A DNA stretch of 64,000 nt from Proluteimonas luteida. Its GTDB lineage: Bacteria > Pseudomonadota > Gammaproteobacteria > Xanthomonadales > Xanthomonadaceae. The stretch covers positions 52,818-116,817 of the forward strand of contig NZ_JAIWPT010000014.1 in the NCBI RefSeq assembly GCF_021191695.1, given 5' to 3'. Position 1 is the stretch's first letter; every line of letters starts with the position of its first letter. Shown in pieces: positions 1 to 9,406 of the stretch. Position numbers and translations under genes: made by a program. The notes beneath the pieces were generated by a model. It did not search any database and had not been told where the DNA came from. It saw nothing but the letters and a program-made list of their open reading frames with translations.

Positions 1-1
1 C

Positions 2-217
2 CAGGACTACTACCTGCGCGCACTCGACATCGCCAGCGGCGACGAGCTGTGGAAGGGCCGGCTGCCGGTCGGCGCGCAGGCCACGCCGATGAGCTACGTC
101 TCGCCGAAGACCGGCCGCCAGTACGTGGTGATCGCCGCCGGCGGGGCGCGCCAGTCGCCGGACCGCGGCGACTACGTGATAGCGTACGCGCTCCCCGCGA
201 CCCGCCCGGCAGAGTAA
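2..217 (+). CDS. PQQ-dependent membrane-bound dehydrogenase (glucose/quinate family), C-terminal fragment
   Basis: Only the last 71 residues are inside the window; the start lies to the left. The reading frame contains ALDIASGDELW, then ATPMSYVSPKTGRQYVVIAAGG and a final RGDYVIAYALP. This is the last blade of the eight-bladed propeller seen at the C-terminus of quinoprotein glucose/quinate/shikimate dehydrogenases, which oxidise sugars or polyols in the periplasm and pass electrons to ubiquinone. The stop codon TAA shares its last base with the ATG of the next gene, so the two are probably co-transcribed. Family assignment is good; the substrate cannot be judged from this fragment. Confidence 0.75.
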   Translation, partial: QDYYLRALDIASGDELWKGRLPVGAQATPMSYVSPKTGRQYVVIAAGGARQSPDRGDYVIAYALPATRPAE

Positions 218-861
218 TGGCCCAGCCCCCGCTGCGTACCGATCCCCCGCCTTCGACGGCGCGGGGCCGGGTCCGGCGGGCGCGGCTGCTGCAGGTGGCC
301 TGCGAGCACTTTCTCGCCAACGGCTACGACGGCACCTCGATGGATGCCGTCGTCGCCGCGGCCGGCGGTTCCAAGGCCACGCTGTACCGCAATTTCGGCG
401 ACAAGCAGACGCTGTTCGCGGCCTGCATCGCCCACCTGTGCGACGAATTCCTGGCCCGGCTGGCGACGCTGGACATCGAGCATCCCGGTTTCGACGATGC
501 GCTGCGCGCGATCCTGCTGGAACTGGTCGACGTGGTCGGCTCGCCGCGGCATGTCGAGTTCTACCGGCTGGTCGTGGCCGGTGCCGGCGTGCCCGGCGTC
601 GGCGAGGCCTGGTACCGGCACGGCCCGCAGGTCTGGCACCGCCTGCTCACGCGCCTGCTCGACCGCCACGCGCGTGCGACCGGCGATACGCCCGCAACGA
701 TCCCGCACGGCACCCTGGCCGAGCTGCTGTTCGACAGCCTGCTGGCCCACCTGACCATCGAGACCGTGATCCTCGGCCACGCGATCGACCGCGACCGCGT
801 CGCCGCGCGGATCGAGGCGATCGTGACCGCGGCCCGGCAGCTGGTCGCGCCCAAGGCTTGA
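217..861 (+). CDS. TetR/AcrR-family transcriptional regulator
   Basis: A 214-residue protein of usual TetR length. The N-terminal helix-turn-helix spans roughly residues 20-65, with the typical signature of a helix (LLQVACEHFLANGYDGTSM) followed by VVAAAGGSKATLYRNFGDKQTLF. The C-terminal two thirds is all-helical ligand-binding type (TetR_C, AefR-like) with no recognisable ligand. The ATG at 217 is chosen because it gives the canonical N-terminus and overlaps the stop of the preceding quinoprotein gene by one base. That arrangement suggests it may regulate or be co-regulated with the dehydrogenase; this is inference. Confidence 0.85.
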   Translation: MAQPPLRTDPPPSTARGRVRRARLLQVACEHFLANGYDGTSMDAVVAAAGGSKATLYRNFGDKQTLFAACIAHLCDEFLARLATLDIEHPGFDDALRAILLELVDVVGSPRHVEFYRLVVAGAGVPGVGEAWYRHGPQVWHRLLTRLLDRHARATGDTPATIPHGTLAELLFDSLLAHLTIETVILGHAIDRDRVAARIEAIVTAARQLVAPKA

Positions 862-920
862 CCTCGGCTGGCGGGACAGGCCGCGTAACGGACCCGGGCG
901 GCGCCTGCCGTCGGCCCGAT

Positions 921-1050
921 GTTCCAAAAATCGTTACATTGAATGACTACTAATCCAGGATGCATGAAAAATTTATCATTAAAATCAGTGGATTAAGATA
1001 GATCTATCTGCTAGATTCGTTTCAGGAATCGTTACACCTCGGGTATTGCC
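921..1050. promoter_or_regulatory. AT-rich promoter/operator region upstream of hipA-like gene
   Basis: This stretch is markedly AT-rich compared with its surroundings. It contains a perfect 14-bp palindrome, AGATAGATCTATCT, at 996-1009. The 10-mer AATCGTTACA occurs twice as a direct repeat, at 929-938 and 1027-1036. The second copy lies about 15 bases before the ATG of the HipA-like gene. Such paired elements next to a HipA-family gene are what an operator would look like, but the binding protein is unknown. HipA-family genes usually have a HipB partner; here the HTH is fused into the protein itself, so autoregulation is possible. Confidence 0.5.
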
Positions 1051-2445
1051 ATGCACGCAGGCTCCGTCCCGACCGCCGATGCCCTGCTTGCCCGTCTCCG
1101 GCATCAGGGCCGTCAATCGTCGTCGACCCTGCTGACCGCACTGGGTATCAGCCGGCCGACCTTGGCGCGCGCGGTGGCTGCCACGCCGGGCGTGGTCCGT
1201 CTGGGCAAGGCCAGGGCCACGCAGTACGCACTTGCGCGCGCGATCCGCGGCGAATGGCAATGGCCGCTGTACAGGCTCGATGCCGACGCGCGCGTGCAAC
1301 CGCTGGGCATGCTGCTGGCGCTGGACCGTGGTGAATTCGCGTTCGTCAGCGAGGCGCATCCGGCCAGCCTGCCGCCGGCCAGCCTGCTGCATCCGCCCTT
1401 CGAACAGGGCATCTATCCCGACGTGCCATGGTTTCTTGACGACCTGCGTCCGAACGGCTTCCTCGGCCGCACCTATGCACACCGGATGGCGGATGCATTG
1501 CGGCTGCCCGGCGACCTGGCGCGCTGGGATTCCGGCCATGTCATCACCGCGCTGCTGCATGGCGGTTCCGCCCAGACCGGCGACCTGATCCTCGGCGATG
1601 CGGCGCTGGAACGCGCATTGCGCGAACGCCTGGATCCGCCCGACCGCGTGACCATGGCCGAGCGCGCCGTGCGCTATCCGCGCATGGCCGACGACGTGCT
1701 GCAGGGCGAGCCGCCCGGTTCCTCGCCGGGTGGGGAGCAGGCCAAGTTCACCGCGACCATCGAGGCGGGCGACCGACGCCACGCGGCCATCGTCAAGTTC
1801 AGCATCGCCGGCAGCAGCGCCGCCGCGCGACGCTGGGCCAGCCTGCTGCGTTGCGAAGCGCTGGCGGGCCAGGTGCTGAGCGCGCACGGCCTGCCTGCCG
1901 CGCAGGCGGCATTGGTCGAAGCCGACGGGCAGGTCTTCCTCGAATCGCGCCGTTTCGACCGCAGCGACGACGTGCTCGGCCGGCGCGGCTTCGTGTCGCT
2001 GTCGGCGATCGCCACCGCATTCTTCGCCGAGGCATCGCTGCCGTGGTGGCAGTTGGCCAGGCGACTGGAGGCCGACGGCTGGATCGATGCCGGAACCGCC
2101 ACGCAGTTGTCGCGCCTGCACTGGTTCGGCGCGCTGATCGCCAACAGCGACATGCACCTGGGCAATGCCGGACTGGTGCTGACCGACACGCTGCCACTAC
2201 GGGCCGCGCCGGCCTACGACATGCTGCCGATGTGGCTGCGTCCCGGCGCGCAGGGCCATGTGGCGATCCGCGATTACGCCGTGCCGATCCCGCCCGCCGG
2301 CCAAGTCGACGCATGGCGCTGGGCGGCGCATGCCGCCTGCGATTTCTGGCGACAGGTGCAGCGACTCGACGCCGTGGAGGCCGACGTCAGGCAATTCGCA
2401 CAGCGCATCGAGCGCGATATCCGGGAGATGACGGCACGGTTCTGA
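1051..2445 (+). CDS. yjjJ: HipA-family serine/threonine kinase, YjjJ (HipH)-type
   Basis: A 464-residue protein. Residues 5-65 form a winged-helix domain (LLARLRHQGRQSSSTLLTAL, SRPTLARAV) fused to a HipA-like kinase. Kinase features are visible: the HipA_C core with ANSDMHLGN (about residues 363-371, catalytic Asp and metal-binding Asn) and AYDMLPM (about 388-394, metal-binding Asp). In E. coli the homologous YjjJ/HipH is a single-gene HipA paralogue with the DNA-binding part built in, and no separate hipB is seen here either. HipA kinases phosphorylate translation factors such as aminoacyl-tRNA synthetases and slow growth; the target of this one is unknown. The start at 1051 gives a full N-terminal HTH. 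An AT-rich palindromic region lies just upstream. Confidence 0.85.
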   Translation: MHAGSVPTADALLARLRHQGRQSSSTLLTALGISRPTLARAVAATPGVVRLGKARATQYALARAIRGEWQWPLYRLDADARVQPLGMLLALDRGEFAFVSEAHPASLPPASLLHPPFEQGIYPDVPWFLDDLRPNGFLGRTYAHRMADALRLPGDLARWDSGHVITALLHGGSAQTGDLILGDAALERALRERLDPPDRVTMAERAVRYPRMADDVLQGEPPGSSPGGEQAKFTATIEAGDRRHAAIVKFSIAGSSAAARRWASLLRCEALAGQVLSAHGLPAAQAALVEADGQVFLESRRFDRSDDVLGRRGFVSLSAIATAFFAEASLPWWQLARRLEADGWIDAGTATQLSRLHWFGALIANSDMHLGNAGLVLTDTLPLRAAPAYDMLPMWLRPGAQGHVAIRDYAVPIPPAGQVDAWRWAAHAACDFWRQVQRLDAVEADVRQFAQRIERDIREMTARF

Positions 2446-2530
2446 TGCCGGCGCGCAACCTCGCGCGCATTCCCTTGCGCCACGATGTCTTAGGTTCGGC
2501 CGGCGCCGCCCGTCACCGACGCACCTGCCC

Positions 2531-3709
<1,179 letters not shown>

Positions 3710-3726
3710 GGTCGCGTCGCCCGCGC

Positions 3727-4572
3727 TCAGCGGGCCTGGCGGCGGCCGAGGAACGCCAGCCGCTCCAGCAGGTGCAGGTCCTGTTCGTTCTTCAGCAGCG
3801 CGCCGGCCAGCGGCGGCAGCATCTTCGACGGCTCGGCGGTGGCCAGTTGGCGCGCGGCCAGTTCGTCGGCCATCAGCAGGCGCAGCCAGTCGATCAGCTC
3901 CGACGTCGACGGTTTCTTCTTCAGGCCCGGCACCTCGCGCAGGTCGAAGAACGCGCCCAGCGCGTTGGTCACCAGGGCGCGGTCGATGTCGGGGAAATGC
4001 ACGTCGACGATCCTGCGCAGCGTGTCGGCATCGGGAAAGGCGATGTAGTGGAAGAAGCAGCGGCGCAGGAACGCGTCCGGCAGCTCCTTCTCGTTGTTGG
4101 AGGTGATGACGATGACCGGCCGCTGCGTCGCGCGCACCGTCTGGCCGGTCTCGTGCACGTCGAAGGCCATGCGGTCGAGTTCGTGCAGCAGGTCGTTGGG
4201 GAACTCGATGTCGGCCTTGTCGATCTCGTCGATCAGCAGCACCGCGCGCCGTTCGCTCTCGAACGCCTCCCACAGCTTGCCGCGGCGGATGTAGTGGCCG
4301 ATGTCGTTGACCCGCGGGTCGCCCAGCTGCGAATCGCGCAGGCGGCTGACCGCGTCGTACTCGTACAGGCCGTGCTGGGCCTTGGTGGTCGATTTGACGT
4401 GCCAGGTCAGCAGCGGCGCGTCGAGCGCGGCGGCCACTTCCTCGGCCAGCAGGGTCTTGCCGGTGCCCGGCTCGCCCTTGATCAGCAGCGGCCGCTGCAG
4501 GGCGATGGCGGCGTCGACCGCCTGCATCAGTTCGGGCGTGGCGACGTAGCGCGAGGTACCTTCGAAGGCCAT
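3727..4572 (-). CDS. MoxR-family AAA+ ATPase
   Basis: A 281-residue AAA+ protein. Walker A is GEPGTGKT (about residues 33-40), Walker B is VLLIDEID (about 114-121), sensor 1 is VIVITSNNEKELPDAFLRRC (about 149-168) with its arginine finger, and a helical lid follows. Length and motifs match the APE2220-type MoxR group, which acts as a chaperone together with a VWA protein. The start ATG at 4572 gives the standard MAFEGTSRYV N-terminus. It is the first gene of a two-gene operon with the VWA gene. No client enzyme gene lies adjacent. Confidence 0.9.
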   Translation of the reverse strand: MAFEGTSRYVATPELMQAVDAAIALQRPLLIKGEPGTGKTLLAEEVAAALDAPLLTWHVKSTTKAQHGLYEYDAVSRLRDSQLGDPRVNDIGHYIRRGKLWEAFESERRAVLLIDEIDKADIEFPNDLLHELDRMAFDVHETGQTVRATQRPVIVITSNNEKELPDAFLRRCFFHYIAFPDADTLRRIVDVHFPDIDRALVTNALGAFFDLREVPGLKKKPSTSELIDWLRLLMADELAARQLATAEPSKMLPPLAGALLKNEQDLHLLERLAFLGRRQAR

Positions 4573-4633
4573 GGAATGACGGTGGTGACGGGGGACGCCA
4601 AGCGTAGCAGCCGCCGGCGCGGCGGCGGTTGCG

Positions 4634-4720
4634 TCACGACCCCGGGGACGAAGCCGCGCCGACCACGCCGCGCAGCTGTTCGCGGTGGCGCCGGCTGCAG
4701 GGCACCACGGTGCCGTCGCG
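4634..4720 (-). pseudogene. LytTR-type DNA-binding domain, C-terminal remnant
   Basis: Reading the minus strand into the stop at 4634 gives RDGTVVPCSRRHREQLRG, which looks like the last strand and helix of a LytTR DNA-binding domain (typical family ending: D-G-x-x-x-P-V-S-R-R-x-x-x-x-L). Upstream of about 4720 the frame stops resembling LytTR and instead overlaps clear coding sequence on the other strand. Only about 28 residues remain, so the assignment is tentative. It is most easily explained as the tail of a divergently transcribed regulator that lost its 5' part in the same event that truncated the acyltransferase next door. Confidence 0.45.
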
Positions 4721-5071
4721 ACCTGCGCCCACGCGCTGTACTGGTGGAGCGCGCTGCTGTCGCTGCTGGCCTGGGGATCCCACGCCTTGAACCGGCCATG
4801 GCCGGGCCTGCGCTACGCCACCGAGGCCGTGTACCCGTGGTACATCCTGCACCAGAGCCTGATCGTGCTGGCCGCGTTCTGGCTGATCCCGCTGGGCCTG
4901 GGGCCGGTATGGGAGCCGCTGCTGGTGCTCGGCATCACGGTGGCCGGCTGCCTGCTGCTGCACGAACTGGTGATCCGGCGCACGCGCTGGCTGCGGCCGC
5001 TGTTCGGCCTGCCGGCAAGGCCGGCGGCGCCCCGGCGCAAGCCGACTGCGATCGCGCAGGTGGTGCGCTGA
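4721..5071 (+). pseudogene. Acyltransferase-3 (OpgC/OafA-like) family protein, C-terminal remnant
   Basis: The frame ending at 5071 encodes about 117 residues that match the C-terminal membrane part of acyltransferase-3 family proteins: ALYWWSALLSLLAWG, then EAVYPWYILHQSLIVLAAFW (the conserved YPxYxLHQ signature) and two further hydrophobic helices. Full-length members have about 350-400 residues and ten or more membrane helices, so two thirds are missing. Upstream of about 4720 the frame is not protein-like, and the sequence fits the tail of another gene on the opposite strand. An in-frame GTG at 4685 exists but has no convincing ribosome-binding site. Probably non-functional. Confidence 0.7.
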
Positions 5072-5211
5072 CCGCCGCCGTGCACCGCAGCCAATTGCGG
5101 CCAGCCGGCGCCGATCGCGTAAAGTTGCGCGCGGGCGCTGCGTCGCCCGCCTGCGATCCGCGCCGGTCCCGGCGCACGGACGCGTCGTCTTCACTGGTCA
5201 CGGAGGCCCCC

Positions 5212-6153
5212 ATGCGTATCGGAATCGTCGTCGACTCGGCCTGCGACCTGCCGCCGGACTGGCTGCAGGCGCACGACGTCAAGCTGCTGCCGGTCACCGT
5301 GCGCATCGGCGACTCGACGTTCGTCGACCTGCGCGATGCACGCGAGACGCTGGCGTTCGTCGACGCGCATGTCGCCGAGCGCGGCCATACCGCGGAGACC
5401 GCGGCGTTCGGGGCCGAGCAGATCGAGGCGCTGTTCCTGGAACAGCTGGTCATCGACTACGACTATGTGTTCTGCATCACCGTCACCCGCAACCGGAGCC
5501 AGATCCACGAGAACGCGACCCAGGCCAGCTTCGGCATCCTGGGCGAGTACAAGCCGGTACGCATGCAGGCCGGGCACACCACGCCGTTCGCGCTGCGCAT
5601 CGTCGACACGCAGCAGGTATTCGCCGGCCAGGGCATCCTGCCGGTGGAGGCGGTACGCCTGCGCGACGCCGGCGCGACCGCGCCGGAGATCCGCAGCCGG
5701 CTGGAGTTCCTGGCCGAGCGCAGCTACGCCTACATGGTGCCGCGCGACCTAGGCTACCTGCGCGCGCGCATCAAGCATCGCGGCGACCGCAGCGTCAGCC
5801 TGCTGTCGGCGCTGATCGGCGGCGCGCTCGACATCAAGCCGATCCTCCACTGCCATCGCGGCGAGACCGGCCCGGTCGGCAAGGTCCGCGGTTTCGCGCC
5901 GGCCGCCGAGAAACTGTTCGCGTTCACCGCCGGGCGCGTCCGCGCCGGACTGCTGACCCCGACCGTGTGCCTGAGCTACGGCGGCGAACTCGACGAGATG
6001 CGCCAGCTGCCCGGCTACGACGCGCTGGTCGCGGCCTGCGCCGAGCACAACGTCGAGCGCTTCGAGACGGTGATGAGCATGACCGGCATGGTCAATGTCG
6101 GCGCCGGTTCGCTGACCGTGGGCTTCGCCGCGCCGCCGCAGCCGTTCTCCTGA
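5212..6153 (+). CDS. DegV-family fatty-acid-binding protein
   Basis: A 313-residue protein starting at the ATG preceded by GGAGG at 5202-5206. It opens with IGIVVDSACDLP, the classic DegV first strand and loop, and continues with an EDD-fold domain, a TSQPS-equivalent segment ('HTAETAAFGAEQIEALF') and a C-terminal lipid-binding domain ending SMTGMVNVGAGSLTVGF. DegV proteins bind long-chain fatty acids; in Gram-positives (FakB) they present them to the FakA kinase. No FakA partner is in the window, and in Gram-negatives the role is less clear. It is an apparently single-gene transcription unit. Confidence 0.85.
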   Translation: MRIGIVVDSACDLPPDWLQAHDVKLLPVTVRIGDSTFVDLRDARETLAFVDAHVAERGHTAETAAFGAEQIEALFLEQLVIDYDYVFCITVTRNRSQIHENATQASFGILGEYKPVRMQAGHTTPFALRIVDTQQVFAGQGILPVEAVRLRDAGATAPEIRSRLEFLAERSYAYMVPRDLGYLRARIKHRGDRSVSLLSALIGGALDIKPILHCHRGETGPVGKVRGFAPAAEKLFAFTAGRVRAGLLTPTVCLSYGGELDEMRQLPGYDALVAACAEHNVERFETVMSMTGMVNVGAGSLTVGFAAPPQPFS

Positions 6154-6225
6154 CGGATTGCCCGTGACGGATTTCTAACGACGCCGGTTGCTACGCTGTC
6201 GGCCTCCTACCGACGACGAGTCCGC

Positions 6226-6567
6226 ATGAGCACCCGCTACCTGATCCGCATCACCGACGCCGCCAGGGCGCGCGCATCGGGCGACTATGCCCTGACCTCG
6301 CAGGGCCCCGACGGCATTGCCGCGGAGCTGCAGGCGGCGTTGCGCACCGACGCACTGTTCGTGCGCTGGCGCGACCGCCAGCCGGATCCGGACGACGTGG
6401 ACCCCGCGCTCGGCGTGACCGACCCGTCCGCGCAGGTGGTGGGCAGCCAGCGCGATCTCGACATCGATCTGGAAGTCACGACGTCGATCTCCAGCGCCGT
6501 ACTCAAGCATCGACTGCAACTGCTGGCCGGCAACGCCTGGGAAATCCGCGACGTGCGCGCCGGCTGA
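6226..6567 (+). CDS. Small hypothetical protein
   Basis: A 113-residue protein that I do not recognise. The ATG at 6226 is a plausible start 70 bases after the DegV stop, and the GC-rich third positions support real coding. The sequence is mixed alpha/beta and acidic (RQPDPDDVDPALGVTDPS), with no Cys pairs, signal peptide or membrane segment, so it is probably cytoplasmic. Nothing in the neighbourhood suggests a function. Confidence 0.6.
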   Translation: MSTRYLIRITDAARARASGDYALTSQGPDGIAAELQAALRTDALFVRWRDRQPDPDDVDPALGVTDPSAQVVGSQRDLDIDLEVTTSISSAVLKHRLQLLAGNAWEIRDVRAG

Positions 6568-7022
6568 CGGGGCCCCGGAAACCTCCTCCCGGAAACACGG
6601 CCGCTCCGACGGCCGATCACGGGCAATCGGATCGCCCGATGCCGATGCGCACCGCACCGGCGGCGTCCAGTGCATGGCCGGACAGGGCCGTCTCGATGCG
6701 GCCACCGCCGCCGGCAGCGGCGTCCGGCACGGCGCCGGGAACATGAATGCTTCGTGGCCGCACAGCGGCTTGGCGGCGCGCGTCGCAGCGCGCGGCGGAC
6801 CGGCGTCACGTCCCGATGCTGCGGCCCGGGTACGCGTCAAATTGGCACATCGGTGCCGGCAGCTCAATCCGGACACGCCCCAGTAGCCGGGCCCGGACGG
6901 CGGGACTAGCGTGGATTCCAGGCCGGACGACGAAGCCGCCGCGACGGACGGGGCGATCCCGATCCGCATCGCGGACCCGGCGTCCGGCACGCACGCAACG
7001 CCCTTCCCCACTGGAGCCTCCC
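6568..7022. other. 455-bp intergenic region
   Basis: No convincing gene was found here. Open frames exist on both strands but have codon use and composition unlike the neighbours and no ribosome-binding site. The stretch ends with a GGAG element about eight bases before the ATG at 7023, so it must hold the promoter and leader of the putative secreted-protein genes downstream. I looked for a TTCGC-N15-TTCGC (PIP) box typical of Xanthomonas type III genes and did not see one. Confidence 0.5.
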
Positions 7023-8207
7023 ATGAACATCGTCGACACCCAGCAGCTCGGCACCGCATTCCCGGCCTCGCAGTTCCCGGCCCAGGCCTACGCGTCCGGG
7101 AATCCGGCCCCGGGCCTTGCCGGCGCCGGTGCGTATCCGGGCCAGGTGCAGGCGATCCCGGGTGGGCTGCCCAGCGCCTACGCCAATCCCTTCGCGCCCG
7201 GCGCGCCCAGCGCCTATGTCGACCCGTTCTCGCAGGCTGCGCCAAGTGCCTACGCCAGCCCGCTCGCCGGCGGCACGTCCGGCATGACCCCGCTGGTGTC
7301 GGGCAACCACGTCACCGCCGACGCGACGATGACCCCCTACACCCAGTACCTCGCCACCACGGACACCGCGCGCCCACCGGGCGACAACCGCAGCGCGCAG
7401 GAGATCATCGACGACAACCCGGTGCTCAAGCAGCTCGGCAACCAGAGCGGGATCCGCGACAAGCTCAACGACTTCGTCGGCGGCGACATGTACAACGACG
7501 CCGACCAGGCCTTCCAGGCCGCGGCGCTGCTGACCAACATCAAGTCGCTGACCCAGGCCGACGGGCAGCCGCGCTCGGTCGAGCTGCAGGGCAACGGCAA
7601 GATCGACGGCTTCACCAAGGACGGCCATGCGCGCCACGGCACCGAGGCCGGGGTGCTGCAGGACATCTGCAAGCACGGCCTGGACTACCTGCAACAGCTC
7701 AATGGCCGCCTGCCCAGCACCGACGACAAGCAGGTGCGCGCCGACGGCACCAACATCGACAACTGGGACCACATCCGCGACACCTACCTGTCGCCGATCC
7801 TGGGCGGCCTGGGCAGCGTCGCCGGACTCATCCCGCATCCCGCCGCGCAGGCCGTCAGCACCGGGCTGGGCGCCGCGGGCACGGTGATCGACAGCGCCTC
7901 GTCGATCGCCAACGGCACCGCCACGCCCGCCAGCCTGATCACCGCCGGCACCGGCCTGCTGGGCCAGGGCATCGAGGTCTATCAGGGCCTGCGTCCGCAG
8001 GCGCCGGCCGCGACGACACCGGCAACGCCAGCTGCGACAACCACGCCCGCTGCAACGGCGTCCGGTTCGCCGGCCTTCGTGCCCGCGACCGTGCCCGGCA
8101 CGCCTGTTTCGCCGGCGGCGTTCGATGCCGCGTACGCCACCGCGGCCAGCAGCACACCGGCCACCATCCCCGAAACACCGGCGCCGCTCGCGTTGCGCTA
8201 CTACTGA
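7023..8207 (+). CDS. HrpF/NolX-like protein (type III translocon family), short form
   Basis: A 394-residue protein with GGAG just upstream of the ATG. Residues 1-100 are low-complexity and contain three PSAY repeats (LPSAYANPF, APSAYVDPF, APSAYASPL). Residues about 125-245 hold the part resembling HrpF/NolX/NopX: EIIDDNPVLKQLGNQSGIRD, then KIDGFTKDGHARHGTEAG, then LPSTDDKQVRADGTNIDNW. A hydrophobic, Gly/Ala-rich stretch (about residues 259-310) could insert into membranes, followed by a Thr/Ala/Pro-rich tail ending LRYY. HrpF/NopX proteins are the translocon components of type III secretion in Xanthomonas and rhizobia but are usually 600-800 residues. There is no Sec signal peptide, consistent with type III export. 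No secretion apparatus is in the window. The similarity was recognised by eye. Confidence 0.6.
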   Translation: MNIVDTQQLGTAFPASQFPAQAYASGNPAPGLAGAGAYPGQVQAIPGGLPSAYANPFAPGAPSAYVDPFSQAAPSAYASPLAGGTSGMTPLVSGNHVTADATMTPYTQYLATTDTARPPGDNRSAQEIIDDNPVLKQLGNQSGIRDKLNDFVGGDMYNDADQAFQAAALLTNIKSLTQADGQPRSVELQGNGKIDGFTKDGHARHGTEAGVLQDICKHGLDYLQQLNGRLPSTDDKQVRADGTNIDNWDHIRDTYLSPILGGLGSVAGLIPHPAAQAVSTGLGAAGTVIDSASSIANGTATPASLITAGTGLLGQGIEVYQGLRPQAPAATTPATPAATTTPAATASGSPAFVPATVPGTPVSPAAFDAAYATAASSTPATIPETPAPLALRYY

Positions 8208-8311
8208 ACCTGCCGGCCCGCCAATGCGCGGGCAGGCCTTCCGGCGCGCCGGCCCGAACGCATCCGGCCATCGGCATCGGCCCGGGCTGCCCCCACGCTT
8301 CCGGAGACGGC

Positions 8312-9355
8312 ATGAGCATCTCTTCGAACTACACCATCTCGTCATTCAACAGCTACAGCGCGCGCGGCGGTGACGATGCCCTGGACCGCATCGGCGATCT
8401 CGCCGACGTCAGCGACATCATCGGCTTCCAGGAAACCGGCGACCCCGGCCGGCACCGCGACGCCGGCGCGCGCGTGGCCGGCGAGATGATCGCGCACGGG
8501 CGCAACGGCTACATGGGGCCGCAGAACGGCAACCCGATCTTCTGGGACGCGGAACGCTTCGACCTGCTGCATGCGGAGACCCGCATCGACGAGAGCTTCG
8601 GCCGCAAGGACGAGACGCGCGCCACCAACCTCGTCGTGCTGCGCGACAACGACACCGGCGCCGCGCTGCTGGTGTCCAACCTGCATGCCGAGACCACGAA
8701 CGAGGGCGGCTACCGCACCCGCCAGTTCACCGACCTGGAAGCCCGGGCCGACGCCATCATGGACGACTTCGCCATCGCCGCCCGCATCGACATCGGCGAC
8801 CACAACCAGGGCCTGCCGTCCGAACTCTACGGCGACCACGGCCACGACACCGTTGCCGGCGCCGGCCAGGACGCCCGCGACCAGGGCATGGGCGGCATCG
8901 ATCACATCGCGTCCCGCGGCACCGGGCACCGCACCGAACTGGTGGAGAACCGCGTCGCCGCGCCGGCACCCAACGGCGACGGCTACCGCCACCAGATGCT
9001 GTCCTCGACCATCGCCGTCACCTCCGATGCCGACGGCAATGCACGCAACCTCGACGCCGATCTCCACGGCGACAACGGCAAGGGCGCGGTCGCCTACCGG
9101 GATGCCGGCTACAACGGCACCGCCTGGGCACTGGGCTTCGGCAACGGCGGCTTCGGCACCGGCGTCGACGACAGCGGCGTCCGGCACGGCGACATCAACG
9201 ACAGCGTCTCCAGCGTGCGGGTGTCGGACGGCGCCGCGCTGGAACTGCGGCAGAACGCCGACGGCAGCGGCCGCGCTTTGACCCTCGATGCCAGCACGTC
9301 CAACGTCGGCAAGAACATGAACGACCGCGCATCGTCGTTCCTGCTGTACTACTGA
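8312..9355 (+). CDS. EEP-superfamily nuclease-like domain fused to beta/gamma-crystallin domain
   Basis: A 347-residue protein preceded by CCGGAGACGG at 8301-8310. Residues 7-225 form an endonuclease/exonuclease/phosphatase (EEP) domain: YTISSFNSYSA (first strand), DIIGFQET (catalytic Glu), NLHAET (His), IDIGDHNQG (Asp/Asn of the GDxN motif) and GGIDHIASRG (Asp-His). All key catalytic positions appear occupied. Residues about 258-347 are beta/gamma-crystallin or I36-like: AVAYRDAGYNGTAWALG, NDSVSSVRV, NMNDRASSFLLYY. No signal peptide is visible. It lies 104 bases behind the HrpF/NolX-like gene on the same strand, so the pair may be co-expressed and co-exported. An effector or toxin nuclease/phosphatase is a reasonable guess; the substrate is unknown. 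Confidence 0.7.
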   Translation: MSISSNYTISSFNSYSARGGDDALDRIGDLADVSDIIGFQETGDPGRHRDAGARVAGEMIAHGRNGYMGPQNGNPIFWDAERFDLLHAETRIDESFGRKDETRATNLVVLRDNDTGAALLVSNLHAETTNEGGYRTRQFTDLEARADAIMDDFAIAARIDIGDHNQGLPSELYGDHGHDTVAGAGQDARDQGMGGIDHIASRGTGHRTELVENRVAAPAPNGDGYRHQMLSSTIAVTSDADGNARNLDADLHGDNGKGAVAYRDAGYNGTAWALGFGNGGFGTGVDDSGVRHGDINDSVSSVRVSDGAALELRQNADGSGRALTLDASTSNVGKNMNDRASSFLLYY

Positions 9356-9359
9356 CGGC

Positions 9360-9376
9360 GCCGCGGCCGCCGCGGC
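9360..9376. terminator. GC-rich hairpin between convergent genes
   Basis: GCCGCGG at 9360-9366 and CCGCGGC at 9370-9376 form a perfect 7-bp stem with a three-base loop between the EEP-crystallin gene and the convergent fghA. There is no good T-run, so it is a candidate bidirectional terminator only. Confidence 0.35.
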
Positions 9377-9406
9377 GGTTGTGGCGCAATCCCGCGGGTC
9401 CGCCGC

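Noticed and set aside
6670..6909. Short open frames in the 455-bp gap before the HrpF/NolX-like gene
   Set aside because: No ribosome-binding sites, Arg-rich translations typical of out-of-frame GC-rich DNA, and several overlapping alternatives of equal quality.
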